A stretch of DNA of 64,000 bases. Source: Oxyruncus cristatus (taxonomy: Eukaryota; Chordata; Aves; Passeriformes; Cotingidae). Where the stretch lies: contig VXAY01006780.1 of NCBI GenBank assembly GCA_013399855.1, positions 1,416,483-1,480,482 on the forward strand, given 5' to 3'. Each line of letters opens with the position of its first letter. Within the stretch, counting starts at the first letter, position 1. This document shows positions 12,201-22,492 of the stretch, piece after piece. The translations under genes and the position numbers were made by a program. The notes below the pieces were generated by a model. The model worked only from the letters and a program-made list of their open reading frames with translations, was not told the DNA's origin and did not search any database.

Positions 12201-13675
12201 TTGCCAAACTCTGGCACTCCAAACCCATTAATCATACTCTCCTCTTTTCCAATCAGGAAACTGCCTTAAGAATCCTGACGTTGAAGTCCAAAAAATATGA
12301 CTGCTGGTTGTTTTTTTTTCCTCCAGTCCTTAACATTCATATTTTCCAGCAAATATGTGGGACAGCATTCTCTTTTTTCTTTCTCAGGCCAAAATGGGTG
12401 GAGGAGGAGGAAAAAAGAAGGGAGAGGAGGGGTTAAAGAAAAGCTGAGATTCTCATGAAGTGCAGAAGTTTAAGTAAAATATCACATATCATGAGACATA
12501 TGATAAAATCATGAGCTGGCAGCAGGGCTGTGACCCAGTAGAGCTGTTTGGAAACTGTGCGGGAAGCTCCTCAGCGCCTGGAAGCACATTCTGCCATGGA
12601 TTTGGATGTTTGGCATATAATGGTTTAAACATTTAGTGACTTCTACTTTGGCTGGGCAAACAACTTTATACCTCAATCAAATCTGGGAATGTTTTCAAAA
12701 GGACACTGTAAGATGCCTGTGTGTCCTACAGGTTACGCCCTCGCTTCCTTCCGGCCCTGTCCAATTTCAGATTCCTCATTAGGAACTGCTGAAATGCTCG
12801 AGCTGTTCAAAAAAGCAAAGCTTTAAAAAAAAGAAAAAAAAAAGGAATCTGTTTCAGCCATCTGTTTTTCTATTAACCTCCATCTTGGAATGCAGTGGTT
12901 CCTTCCCATCAAAATTTGCAAACAGAAATCAACAGGAGGAAAGCCTGGCTAAAATGCTGGGCTTTATGTAAAATACAATACTGAGTTGGAAGGGAGAATG
13001 CAGAGCTCGTGGAGGGCATCCAGGTGATGCCACTCACACCTGCAGAAGTGAAGTGACACCATGGTGTCCGCCTGGAATGGATTCTTGCACCTCATCCTTT
13101 GCTTCTGGAGCCAGCAGGATGCTTGGAGTGAGCAGCGCCTGCCAGTCTCAGGGTGGGATAAATGGGATGGGTGGGTGCGCAGGCAACATCGCCAGGAATG
13201 AACGATGGTGGTTTCACACAAAACAGCTCTCTTAGGGCAAAACAGGCCAGAAGATGATGACGACTGGCTCAGTTTAAATAGGCAAGGGGAAACGGTGGTT
13301 CTGGACAAAGGCATAAAAAAGAGTTTGCTTTGTTTCTCCCGTTCAGCAGGTACAAACCCCAACATTCTCCTCTTGAGAGCATCACCTTCCCCACTCAGAG
13401 CAAAGGAAGCAATGTGGGTGGCACAGGCCAGTTCCCTGGGCAGCCCCTGTGGAGCCGAGCTGCAGGACACTGCTGCCTGACCTTCCAGAAAATTCCTGCT
13501 GTCCCCAGAGCCTCATGCATGGGGTCTTCATCCTCGGCATCTGCCACGATCAACTCTCTTGTGAATCAGTGGTGGAAACGCAGGGCAGCACCATGGCTGA
13601 CTGAACAGCGATGATGTCTCTGCTCTTAGCTGGGCACCTACGGAACCCTTGGGACGGCCAAGGTGGCAAAGTGAG

Positions 13676-13955
13676 GAAGATCATGGAATTGTTTAGGTTG
13701 AAAGTGACCTCTAAGATCACCAGGTCCAACCCAGCATTGCCAAAGCCACCATCAAACCATGTCCCCAAGTGCCATATCCACATGTCTTTTAAATCACCAC
13801 AGGGATGGGGACTCCACCATTGCCCTGGGTAGCCTGTGCCAGGGACGGACAAACATTTATGTGAGGAAATTCTTCCCGATATTAAAATAAACCTCCCCCG
13901 GGCACACCTTGAGGCCGTTTCCCCTTGCCCTGTCCCTGGGGAGGAGGTGAGGACT
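13676..13955 (-). mobile_element. CR1 LINE 3' fragment, type C
   Basis: Begins GATCATGGAATTGTTTAGG, contains the inverted CCATATCCACATGTCTTTTAAA block and GGGATGGGGACTCCACCATT, and ends in the GC-rich block beside the exon. More diverged than the type A copies. Confidence 0.85.
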
Positions 13956-13958
13956 GTG

Positions 13959-14001
13959 AGGGGCTGAGGGACGGACGCCATAAGGGGCTGAGGGACGGAC
14001 G
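13959..14001 (+). repeat. Tandem duplication, 24-bp period
   Basis: The 19-base core AGGGGCTGAGGGACGGACG occurs at 13959-13977 and again identically at 13983-14001. It lies between the CR1 fragment and the CTCF-like motif in a GC-rich block 180-230 bases from the splice donor. Confidence 0.85.
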
Positions 14002-14020
14002 GCACGAGGGGAGAGGACAG

Positions 14021-14040
14021 GGCGCCCCCTGGCGTCCTGC
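14021..14040 (-). promoter_or_regulatory. CTCF-like binding motif
   Basis: On the minus strand this reads GCAGGACGCCAGGGGGCGCC. The CCAGGGGGCGC core is the central part of the vertebrate CTCF consensus, and the preceding bases also fit reasonably. It sits in GC-rich intronic DNA about 145 bases downstream of the 71-nt exon. CTCF beside exons can influence both looping and exon inclusion; occupancy here is inference. Confidence 0.55.
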
Positions 14041-14147
14041 GCAAACCGCGGCGGGCGAGCCGGGCGGGGGCGATGGAGGAACCCTCAGGCACCGCCGTTC
14101 CCCGGCCCCCGCCGCCCCCGCCGGCTCCTCCTCTGGGCGAACTTCAG

Positions 14148-14173
14148 GGAACTTAAAAAGGGAACTTAAAAAG
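14148..14173 (+). repeat. 13-bp tandem duplication next to splice donor
   Basis: GGAACTTAAAAAG occurs twice back to back (14148-14160, 14161-14173), identical. In PDE4B sense it occupies about +11 to +36 of the intron and reads as two CTTTTTAAGTTCC units, so it adds pyrimidine-rich sequence just after the 5' splice site. Confidence 0.9.
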
Positions 14174-14183
14174 CCAGGCTTAC

Positions 14184-14254
14184 TTGTTGGAGGTGCCGTG
14201 TAAATTGGTGAGGAGTGTGAAGTTGTTCCTCACGCTTCTTAGGCTGGCCAGCAC
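14184..14254 (-). CDS. PDE4B: PDE4B exon, second part of UCR1 (71 nt)
   Basis: Acceptor TTTGTCTCCCCTCAG precedes 14254; donor GTAAGC follows 14184. Encodes VLASLRSVRNNF followed by TLLTNLHGTSN, then AA of a split Lys codon. This is the C-terminal half of UCR1, known in PDE4 enzymes to take part in the UCR1-UCR2 contact and dimerisation. SVRNNFTLLTNLHGTSNK identifies PDE4B rather than PDE4D or PDE4A, which carry other residues here. Frame is open and joins exactly with both neighbours. Confidence 0.96.
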
Positions 14255-14340
14255 CTGAGGGGAGACAAAACCACAGGCGTCACCTTCTCCGCTTTAGTGC
14301 TTTAAAAACAGTTTTAGAGGCCAGTACACCACCAACTCAC
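14255..14340 (-). other. PDE4B: Very short PDE4B intron (86 bp)
   Basis: Begins GTGAGT (minus strand, from 14340) and ends CTCCCCTCAG at 14255, both strong sites. At 86 bases it is close to the minimum for efficient vertebrate splicing, while the other visible introns are 2 kb to more than 47 kb. The two tiny exons on either side (37 and 71 nt) are probably recognised together by intron definition (inference). Confidence 0.93.
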
Positions 14341-14377
14341 CTGGGCGAAAGGTGTGACAATCAGGTCATCGCCGTGC
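14341..14377 (-). CDS. PDE4B: PDE4B exon, middle of UCR1 (37 nt)
   Basis: Acceptor ATTTTTTATTAG, donor GTGAGT. The first G completes CA|G (Gln) of the previous exon, then HGDDLIVTPFAQ in frame. This micro-exon is a conserved feature of PDE4 genes and its product, DLIVTPFAQ, is nearly invariant in PDE4A-D. It is too short for open-frame finders and was located by its splice sites and by frame continuity. No deviation from the vertebrate sequence is seen. Confidence 0.95.
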
Positions 14378-16333
14378 CTAATAAAAAATGGAGAAATTGT
14401 ATAAATTGATGTACAAATTTACCCTCAAACAGAGCAAAATTCACCTCCAGGAATGAGTGTTTTCCTGAGGGGGTTTTCCTCATGCCACAAAAACACACAA
14501 ACCCATGTAGCGTTATTTAACACAATATAAAAACTTGCTCCTAATGGAAAGGTCACAGTGTATATCCAAAACAACCTGGCTGGAGCGAGTGTTCGGATTG
14601 GGAACGCCAGGCAATAAAAGCCAGGAAATTCAAAAGTTAAGGCTCTCGCTTGCACTGTGGTGGAAAAAAAAAAACATAATGGTGCGGGGAAAGGTCACCT
14701 TTGAATTTCCTGCCTTTTGTTGATCTCTGTCACAGTCTTTAATGTTATTCAGACACCGGGTTTTGTCCGGCTGTTTTCATCATGGTAGATTTGAGCAGAA
14801 CTTCTGAGCAAAATATACCATCACCATCAATAAGAGGGAAAATTTTTTTGTGATATTATATATAGTACTTGTGCGTGTATGGAAAATCTAGTATGATTTA
14901 CCCATCTGAGCGATGGCGGGGTATAGAATAACCAAATCATGGAATGGTTTGGGTTGGAAGGGACCTTAAAGCCCATCTCATTCTATCCCCCTGCCATGGG
15001 CGGGGACACTTTCCACTAGACATTCCACAAGGCCAGCTGGCCTTGGACACTTCCAGGGATGGGGCAGCCACAGCTTCTCTTGGAAACCTGTGCCAGGGCC
15101 TCCCCACCCTCCCAGGGAAGAATTCCTTCCCAATATCCCATGTAACCCTGCCCTCTGGCAGCGGGAAACCATTCCCCCTTGTCCTGTCACTCCTTGTCCA
15201 AAGTCCCTCTCCAGCTCTCTTGGAGCCCCTTTAGGCATTGGAAGGGGCTCTGAGATCTTCCTGAAGCAATGTTGTAACCAATTATGTGATTAATCCCATA
15301 AGTACCAACAGGATCCACTGAGCAAGGGCAGAACAGGCTACAGGCTGCCATGGGCATCTCTGGAGATGTGTCCACCAGTGCTTGACTCCTTCAAAGGAGC
15401 ACTGTCCCTGTCTGTGCTGCCACAGAGCTCATCCTGTCCCAACTCAGGTATCAGTGCTGCTAAGTCTACATTTTAATTAAAATTGTCTCAACACTGATGT
15501 CCAAATCAAGTTGGTGTGGGGGTGCTGCTTCCCCCAAGTATTGCCTGAGCCTCGATGCCTGCAGGGAATGGACAACTTGACTAAAGGGAGCCATGAGTTT
15601 GGGAGAAATTATGGGATTCCCCCACCCCAGCACACTGCTGGGAACACAGGGCAATTGTTTAAATCCACCGTTTACACCAAACATGGCATTTGCATAATCT
15701 GGAGTGGTTACTTCAGTAAACATTTACTACATGTTAACTCACAGCAGGGATATTCTCTTTCAGGAAAATTCTCATGGATCTTGCTAATATTTAGTTCTCC
15801 ATTTTGTGACAGAACTCATAGGGCTTTCGCAACAGCTCAACTTTTTCTACGAGCACCTTTTTTATAGCTTAATGGTCACTTTAAAACTTCAAACTGGGGT
15901 TTTCAAAATAAAGGGCTGCAAATCCAGGACACTCATTTAAGCTCCAGGCTCTGTGTATTGATCCTCTTGAGCTCAGCCATCTGTCTTGGCTCATTTTCCG
16001 CTCAGTTCTAGCAAGCAGCCACTAACACTAAACAGGATGGGGAAGAGCTATACTGTAAATACAGGTACAGTACAACTTCTCTGTTATTTCAGGATATGGA
16101 TTTGAAAGCTCTTGTGCTAAATTATGAAGAAAATAGGAATGTTTTAAGGATGGGATGGGGGGAGGGTGTTGGATCTGCCTTGGCAGACTGTAAAACCACC
16201 CATCTTGGGTGCAACGGCTGTGAAATGTGAGTGTACCACCCATAAGTCCTCTTAACAGAGCTCTGAGGATTACAGCAGCCATGTAAAGCTCTTAGTGACT
16301 GTAACATATGAGGTGAGCCGAATTTCTGCTTAC
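14378..16333 (-). other. PDE4B: PDE4B intron between 195-nt and 37-nt exons
   Basis: About 2 kb, with one type A CR1 fragment (14930-15258). The remainder (14378-14929 and 15259-16333) is unique AT-leaning sequence in which I see no exon or repeat. Confidence 0.88.
14930..15258 (-). mobile_element. CR1 LINE 3' fragment, type A
   Basis: Starts AATCATGGAATGGTTTGGG and runs through CCTGCCATGGGCGGGG, the GTGCCAGGGCCTCCCCACC block and TGGAGCCCCTTTAGGCATTG. It lies in the intron just downstream of the 195-nt exon and is inverted relative to the copy at 16832. Confidence 0.92.
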
Positions 16334-16528
16334 TGTTCACTTGGGAGAGAAGAGTTCCTGGACATGGTCTTTGGTGATAAGTCGTAGTCGCTGTCGGATC
16401 TGTACAGGAACGACTCCCGGCGCTGGCTGTGGCCTGGGAACGTCGTGTGCAATACGAGTCCTGACGAGGAGCTGGCCTGTGGGTCCAGTGGGCTGCGACC
16501 TGGAGACGGGCCATTTTCCACATCGAAG
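16334..16528 (-). CDS. PDE4B: PDE4B first common exon with UCR1 PKA site (195 nt)
   Basis: Acceptor GCTTTGTTCACAG precedes 16528 and donor GTAAGC follows 16334. The first C completes a split TG|C (Cys) codon, then 64 codons starting [17 protein letters not shown], then CA of a split Gln. This is the first exon shared by long PDE4B isoforms, so isoform-specific N-termini splice into it. The RRES PKA target in UCR1 is encoded at 16411-16422 (Arg36, Arg37, Glu38, Ser39 of the exon); its phosphorylation activates long PDE4 isoforms. [14 protein letters not shown] follows, the most conserved part of UCR1. From memory human has ATFPGH and SPKAMSRN where this bird has TTFPGH and SPKTMSRN, and one Ala in the serine run is Ser. 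Confidence 0.96.
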
Positions 16529-16831
16529 CTGTGAACAAAGCACATACTGTGTGTCACACGTCTGCCAAAAGAGGTGTTTCAGTGCCTGTGTCACATTTGC
16601 ATTGCTCACACCATGTCATTTGATCAGTACGGGAGATGCAGAGCTGCATTTACTGCAGCCTCTCGCTGGCATGTTTCTATTGTATCAAGCAGGACTCTGC
16701 GTGACAATAAAACATTTACCCCAGAGGGCTCTTTCCTGGCTGCATCTGCTCAGGCTTCCTTCAGCCTGAATTTCTCACTGCTCAGCACAGCTTCTGTGGC
16801 TCTCAGCATGAACACGCAGCAGCTGAAGAGG

Positions 16832-17055
16832 GCAAGGTTAGGTTAGAGATTAGGGAGAAATTCTTCCCTGGGAGGGTGGTGAGGTCCTGGCACAGGTTGC
16901 CCAGAGAAGCTGTGGCTGCCCCATCCCTGGAAGTGTCCAAGGCCAGGTTGGACAGGGCTTGCCTGGTCTAGTGGAAGGTGTCCCCGCCCATGGCAGGGTG
17001 GTGTAACAAGATGAGTTTCCAACCAAACCATTCCAGAATTCCATTATTCTAAACA
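16832..17055 (+). mobile_element. CR1 LINE 3' fragment, type A
   Basis: Begins around GTTAGGTTAGAGATTAGGG and ends AACCATTCCAGAATTCCATTATTCTA. About 300 bases upstream (in gene sense) of the 195-nt exon and opposite in orientation to the copy at 14930. Confidence 0.92.
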
Positions 17056-19329
17056 ACATCACCAATCTCTGGAGCTCCCTGCACTCCACCCTCATGGATG
17101 TTTGCACAAGTCAGGGGCTTCCATCTGCCAAATCTCACTCCAAGCCTTACAAGCATAACAGGCACTAAAGATGCTACAACATGACACAACACCCCCCTCC
17201 AGCCCAGCCCTTTCCCCATCCACTCTGGAACCAAACTTTTGAAATCTTGCAAGGTTGGCAAGAACTTGGCAGGTGTGTGAGCTGGACACCCAAGTCTCTT
17301 CCCAGTCATAGTTCACGTTTTAGCCATTCAAGGTATTAGTTCAGTGAATTTTAAACAGCTGGGCTTAAAAGTAAATTAAAAAGAAAAGCCCCAAACCTCC
17401 TGTCACTGTTTCCATTATACACCCACTTTCTTAAGGTTTCATAACTTGGCTGCAGTAATCTGTGGCTGAAATCACCCTGGACACTTTAACAAGTGACACC
17501 CCTCATAAACCCTGAAAATAAGCAGGTTGGACTCCTTTGCTTGGGCATTTGGACCTGATATAAATACCAGATGTGTGACCGTGTCCCAGTGAAGCCAAGT
17601 GAAATAAGGCTGCATTCAGGATGAATTTTCTTGCCTTTGGAACTTTGAGGCTTCACCTCACTTACAGTGAGAGCTCAGTTCTCATTTCTCAATGCCACAT
17701 ACCACTCCCCATTCCTGATGTTCTCCCAATCTATTGCTCCTGCTGGGCCTTGGCTATGACACCAATCTGTGGGCCCTGACATGAATTTCTCCATCCTTCC
17801 CCGCTGCAGCCTCCTCCAGTGCTTTAATCCAGAAGATCCCCTCAGCACAGTGGCAGGGAAGAGCCTGACTCTCCCTCTGCTCTGCAGCTCTGCTTTAACT
17901 GTTGCAGGAGGAGCAGATGAAGTATTAGCTTAAAAAAATATTAGTATTAAAAAATAACAACCGATGTCAGCAATGACAGACCAGCTCTGCTGGAGGTTAC
18001 TCTGCTCCTTGTGGTTACAGGCAGATGGTGACTACTTTGGTCTCATGCTATTTGGTCCCACATATGCTTCCTCCAGAATTAAGAAATGCATGAGAACATG
18101 CATTTAAGTAATGCAATTAAAAAATGCATAAGCACCCCTGCAAGGAATTTTAAATCCTTTGGAAATCCAAAGGTAGGACACCAGTGTAACACAGTGGACA
18201 CTGAAGAGATTCCTACATCCACCACCCCTCACAGGAATGTTTACTTACCCAGCTGCTGAAGTGTATCTTGAAACTGGTGATGGCTCAATTAATGTTCTTT
18301 GCTTTTACTCTTTGTTATCTGCCCTTTTACAAAAGGAAGCTTGAGTACACTTTATTTGTACCCACAGAGCACTACACGGAAGAAACTCAGCCCTGTAACT
18401 ATGGCATCTACAAACAACAGACAGCTGATAATTATTCCATACCTATTCAGAAAATTAACTCTGATTACTCAAAACATTGTTGCAAAGCCATCAGTTGGGA
18501 ACATTGTTTACTGACACAAATGGAAATTCAGTGCTGAACTAAATCTGAGAATTTAGCCAAGCAGAGCTTCTACTAGCTGTTCGATAGCTGCTGCTCACTG
18601 GTGGGCATCAGCAACTGGTTTGGGAGAAAAAGTCCGCACTTTAGAGGTTTAAAAAGTGTGTAGGAGGTGAAGGGAGGAGGCAGGGAGCAAGGCTGATGAG
18701 GCATCTTTGCAAAGACGACTACTCTGCAGCAAAGTAAGTTTGGGAAGAGGGGAGCATGGCCTCTGTGCCTTGAGACAGGTGGAAGATACTCAAAACCTCT
18801 TCTCTTTCCCTCCTTGTACTTAAAACAAGCTCTTTGCTAGTCTAGGCCTATCCTGAGTCACACTTGCAGAAAGGCCCACCGGAGTCACGGGGATTTTCAA
18901 TATCTCTGGAGGGCATGAACACTTCAGTAGCTGGAGGCATAAGAAGGACCCTGTGGCTCTGTGACGTGGGTCAAATGCATTGCTCCATCTCCTTTGTCCT
19001 TCTGCATTTTAAAATAAACCACGATGTTAATGAATTGAAGAGGAAAGGAGGTGACAGCAGGTGGCAGGAGTTAGCTGCAGCTGGCTCTAACAGGCAGTGA
19101 GAGGGGACTGGCCTTGGACGTGGGGAAAGCTGTGACTGAGACACAGTAATGAACAGTGAACACGGTAATGAACGGTAATGAACAGACACACAATGGTGAG
19201 CCAGGAGAAATCACTGCAAAACACAGTGAGGTTTTTCCTGAGTCACTCTACAAAACAAAGGAAATTAATAATAGCAACACCCGACTGTCCAAATTCTGCA
19301 GTTTTACTGTAACAGCTAAAATATCATTT
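17056..19329. other. Unique intronic stretch
   Basis: No gene or repeat family recognised. It contains three copies of GTAATGAAC close together (19146-19154, 19165-19173, 19175-19183) and A/T-rich runs near 17930-17960. Confidence 0.6.
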
Positions 19330-19785
19330 AATCATGGAATATCCTGAGCTAGAAGGGACCCACAGGATCATCCAGTCCAACTCTTGGCCCTGCACAGGAC
19401 ACCCCAACAATCCCACCCTGTGACAGTCCCTGAGAGCAGTGTCCAAACACTCCTTGAGCTCTGTCAGCCTTGGGGCTGTGACCACTGCCCTGGGGAGCCG
19501 GTTCAGTGCCCAACCACCCTCTGGGGGAAGAACCTTTTCCTAAAATCCAGCCTAACCCTCTCTTGACACAACTTCAGGCCATTCCCTGCGGTCCTGTCAC
19601 TGGTCAGCAAAGAGAATAAATCAGTGCTGCCCCTTTACTTCCCCTCAAGAGAAAGCTGCAGCTCCTCACCAGGTCTCCCCTCCCTCTCCTGCAGGATGAA
19701 CAAGCCAAGTGCCCTCAGCTGTTCCTCGCATGGCTTCCCCTGCAGACCCTTCACCAGCATCAGGAACACACTGTCCCTGGATTAC
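19330..19785 (-). mobile_element. CR1 LINE 3' fragment, type B
   Basis: Begins AATCATGGAATATCCTGAGC, contains ACCCTCTGGGGGAAGAACC, and extends further 5' than the 7199 copy, through CCAAGTGCCCTCAGCTGTTC to about CACTGTCCCTGG. Confidence 0.88.
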
Positions 19786-20604
19786 CACTGCCCTCGAGTA
19801 GTCTTGGAATATGGCAAAGTTTGGCAAAAAGACTGAAAAATAGGATTGTGCTGTGATTTGGATGGAATTGAGAGTCATTTGAATAATCATTGCAAGTCAA
19901 ATGGTTTCCACGAGAGCTATGCAGCCCTACAGTTTGCTCTGTAGTATGAAACACAAACACATTTCAGCCAATCAGACAAGGCAAGCTTGTGGTTTTCTTG
20001 TTTACGCTGGGAATTGACACTTTTCCTGTAGATGACAACGCTGACTCTCCAAGAGGGCTCACCATCTGCTTTGCCTTCCCAGACTCATTCCTGAGGACAT
20101 TACTCGTAATGTTCTAACTTCTGTACCACTCTTACGATGGTCTCAAATATGTTTCCAAAATACAGAGGTTTGGGCAGACTCTGCTAATTATGAAGATCCT
20201 CTCACAATCATTGGAGTCTTGTATGTCACCAAGACATCCATTAGGATTCTTAACACCATTAGCAATGAAAAATGCTGTTCCTTACACCTCAGACTTATGC
20301 AGGCATGACTGCTTGGCCCTGCTATGTAATGCTGTGCCCCTGTTCCCCATTATGAGAACAGCTTGCTGCTTTTTCTAAACAATCTTCCGTGTGGAAGGGC
20401 CTGTGCCTGAAACCATTGGCACTTAATAAAGCATAGGCATGCCGGAGCCTGGCACAGGTACCGGGCTCCCCAGATATCAGAGACCTGCTTCCCCTCCTGA
20501 GCTTCTCCCATTGAGGGGAAAAACTTGTTGCTCAGAATCCACTCAAAAGTGTTCAAATCCCTCTGCTGGGTTTGTCCATCATGTAGTTCCTAACTTTTTT
20601 ATCC

Positions 20605-21132
20605 AGGTGAGACCCCACCTGCAGTGCTCCCTCCACCTCTGGGGAACAACAGCAGAAGGATGTGGAGCTGCTGGAGCGAGTCCAGAGGAGGCCACAGAGA
20701 TGCTCCAAGGGCTGGAGTCCCTGTACTCTGAAGACAGGCTGGGAGAGCTGGGAGAGTTCATCTAGAGAAGAGAAGGCTCCAGGAACAACTTAGAGCCCCT
20801 TCCACTGCATAAAGGGGCTCCAAGAGAGCTGGAGAGGGACTTTGAACAAGAGATAGAGGGACAGGACAAGGGGGAATGGCTTCCCACTGCCAGAGGACAG
20901 GGTTAGATGCGATAGTGGGAAGGAATTCTTCCCTGTGAGGGAGGTGAGGCCCTGGCACAGGTTTCCCAGAGAAGCTGTGGCTGCCTCATCCCTGGAAGTG
21001 TCCAAGGCCAGGTTGGACGGGGCTTGGAGCAACCTGGGATATTGGAAGGTGTCCCTGCCCATGGCAGGGGGTGGAATGAATTGATCTCTAAGGTCCCTCC
21101 CAACCCAAACCAATCCGGGATTCTGTGATCTC
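20605..21132 (+). mobile_element. CR1 LINE 3' fragment, type A, long
   Basis: One of the longest copies: starts near GTGAGACCCCACCTGCAGTG, includes the AGAAGGATGTGGAGCTGCTG and GGCCACAGAGATGCTCCAAG blocks, and ends AACCAATCCGGGATTCTGTGA. Confidence 0.93.
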
Positions 21133-21345
21133 CAAAGCATGAACCCCTGAGTGTCCCAACACAGAGCCACCAGCCCCCTGCAGCCCCTCCCCAGCACTGT
21201 ATCACAGCTGCCTGGCACAGAACACAGCAGCACTTCTCAAGTGTTTGTAACATAAACTGTCATCTGCTACTAAACATGTAATTAAGCCTCTGCATGTATC
21301 AAAAAGCAAAAATATGTGTTTACTTGACTTTGTAATCTCCGAATA

Positions 21346-21484
21346 TAAAAGTTCAAGGCCAGGTTGGACAGGGCTTGGAGCAACCCGGCCTAGCGGAAAG
21401 TAGATTACACCCCATGGTGGAGGGGGTGGAATGAGGTGGTTTTAAAGGTCTCTTCCAAACCAAACCATTCTGCAATTCTATGAT
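21346..21484 (+). mobile_element. CR1 LINE 3' end, type A, diverged
   Basis: Short copy starting AAGGCCAGGTTGGACAGGGC and ending CAATTCTATGATC. The central palindrome is degraded (CACCCCATGGTGGAGG), so this copy is relatively old. Confidence 0.88.
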
Positions 21485-22308
21485 CCACTTTTTCTAGCAG
21501 CTCCCCTGTTCAGCGGATATAAAGGAGGCAGAACAACCATGGCCCCAATCATTACCATGCCCTTGACTTTGACTGCCAGTTTGCCTGATTTCAACACTCA
21601 AAACAGACCTGAGAGCTGGTGGTGCTCCCTTTGCAACCCCAGATCCATCCTCAGCACAGCTCAAAGATAACAATGAGTATCCAGAGCCAGAACCCTCCCA
21701 GCTCTCCAGCAGAACTCATCAGCAGCATCCTGGGGAGGCTCACAGTTTGCACAGCAGCAAATGTCAAGGACAGCATCCAGCACTGTGCTGTGCCAGCTGC
21801 AGCCTCGTGCCATGTCAGAACAGCCTCCGGGAGATGGTTGGAAAAGTACAGAGGGAGGTAAAAAATGAGTTGGGATTTTCTTTTAGCACGAAGGGTTCCA
21901 AAAAATTTAATCCTTTTCGTGTTTACTACAGATAAGTAGCTTGACGTTATCCTGTAACAAGCTAACATTGTGGGGTTGTTTAAGTCCCCCAGAGAAGAAT
22001 TCCTGAATTCTATAAACCAGTTGTTATTTTTCCAAATGTACATCCTGGGCTATTTTGTCCTCTTTCTACGGTTCACTGCCATTAATCTCTGGAAAATGCA
22101 AGGCATAATCAAACACAGCAGACACCCCACTCTATTTTTACTTCCAGAGCTTGGAAACACAGATGGGTGTGCGAGTGATCACTCCCAGCACAGAGAGCAA
22201 TGCCACTTCCTAAGGGCTTTTTCCTTCTGAAAATATTCCAGCTAACAACCAATGGAGTAGCTGCTGTCCTTCCTACCACTGCTGCCCCAGCCAAGGTATT
22301 AACAAGGT
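21485..22308. other. Unique intronic stretch
   Basis: No feature recognised; open frames here are short and lack any known motif. Confidence 0.6.
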
Positions 22309-22492
22309 ATTACTGGCACAGGTTGCCCAGAGAAGCTCTGGCTGCCCCATCCCTGGAAGTGTCCAAGGCCAAACCAGATGGGCTTGGAGCAACCTGGTCT
22401 AGTGGAAGGTGTCCCTGCCCATTGCAGGGGGTGGAATGGGATGAGCTTTAAGGTCCCTCCCAATTCAGCCCATTCCAGGATTCCATGATAAC
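22309..22492 (+). mobile_element. CR1 LINE 3' end, type A
   Basis: Begins ACTGGCACAGGTTGCCCAGA and ends CATTCCAGGATTCCATGATA; palindrome read as CTGCCCATTGCAGGG. Confidence 0.9.

Larger units (their letters stand above)
10501..14183 (-). other. PDE4B: PDE4B intron between 71-nt and 50-nt exons
   Basis: A 3.7-kb intron with one type C CR1 fragment (13676-13955), a GC-rich block next to the upstream exon (13930-14140), a purine-rich run (12395-12435) and A-rich runs near 12820-12845. The rest shows no exon that I recognise. One long unexplained open frame on the sense strand is listed separately. Confidence 0.85.
10451..16528 (-). other. PDE4B: PDE4B gene, UCR1-coding exon cluster
   Basis: PDE4B hydrolyses cAMP to 5'-AMP; long isoforms carry two upstream conserved regions (UCR1, UCR2) that restrain the catalytic domain, mediate dimerisation and respond to PKA. 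Four minus-strand exons joined at AG/GT sites give a continuous frame whose sequence matches vertebrate PDE4B as I remember it, including paralogue-diagnostic stretches ([47 protein letters not shown]) where PDE4D differs (TVRNNFAALTNLQ). No stop, frameshift or broken splice site is seen, so the locus looks functional. UCR2 and catalytic exons are not in the window. Everything from about 16529 to 64000 and 1 to 10450 is read as intron of the same gene. Confidence 0.94.
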
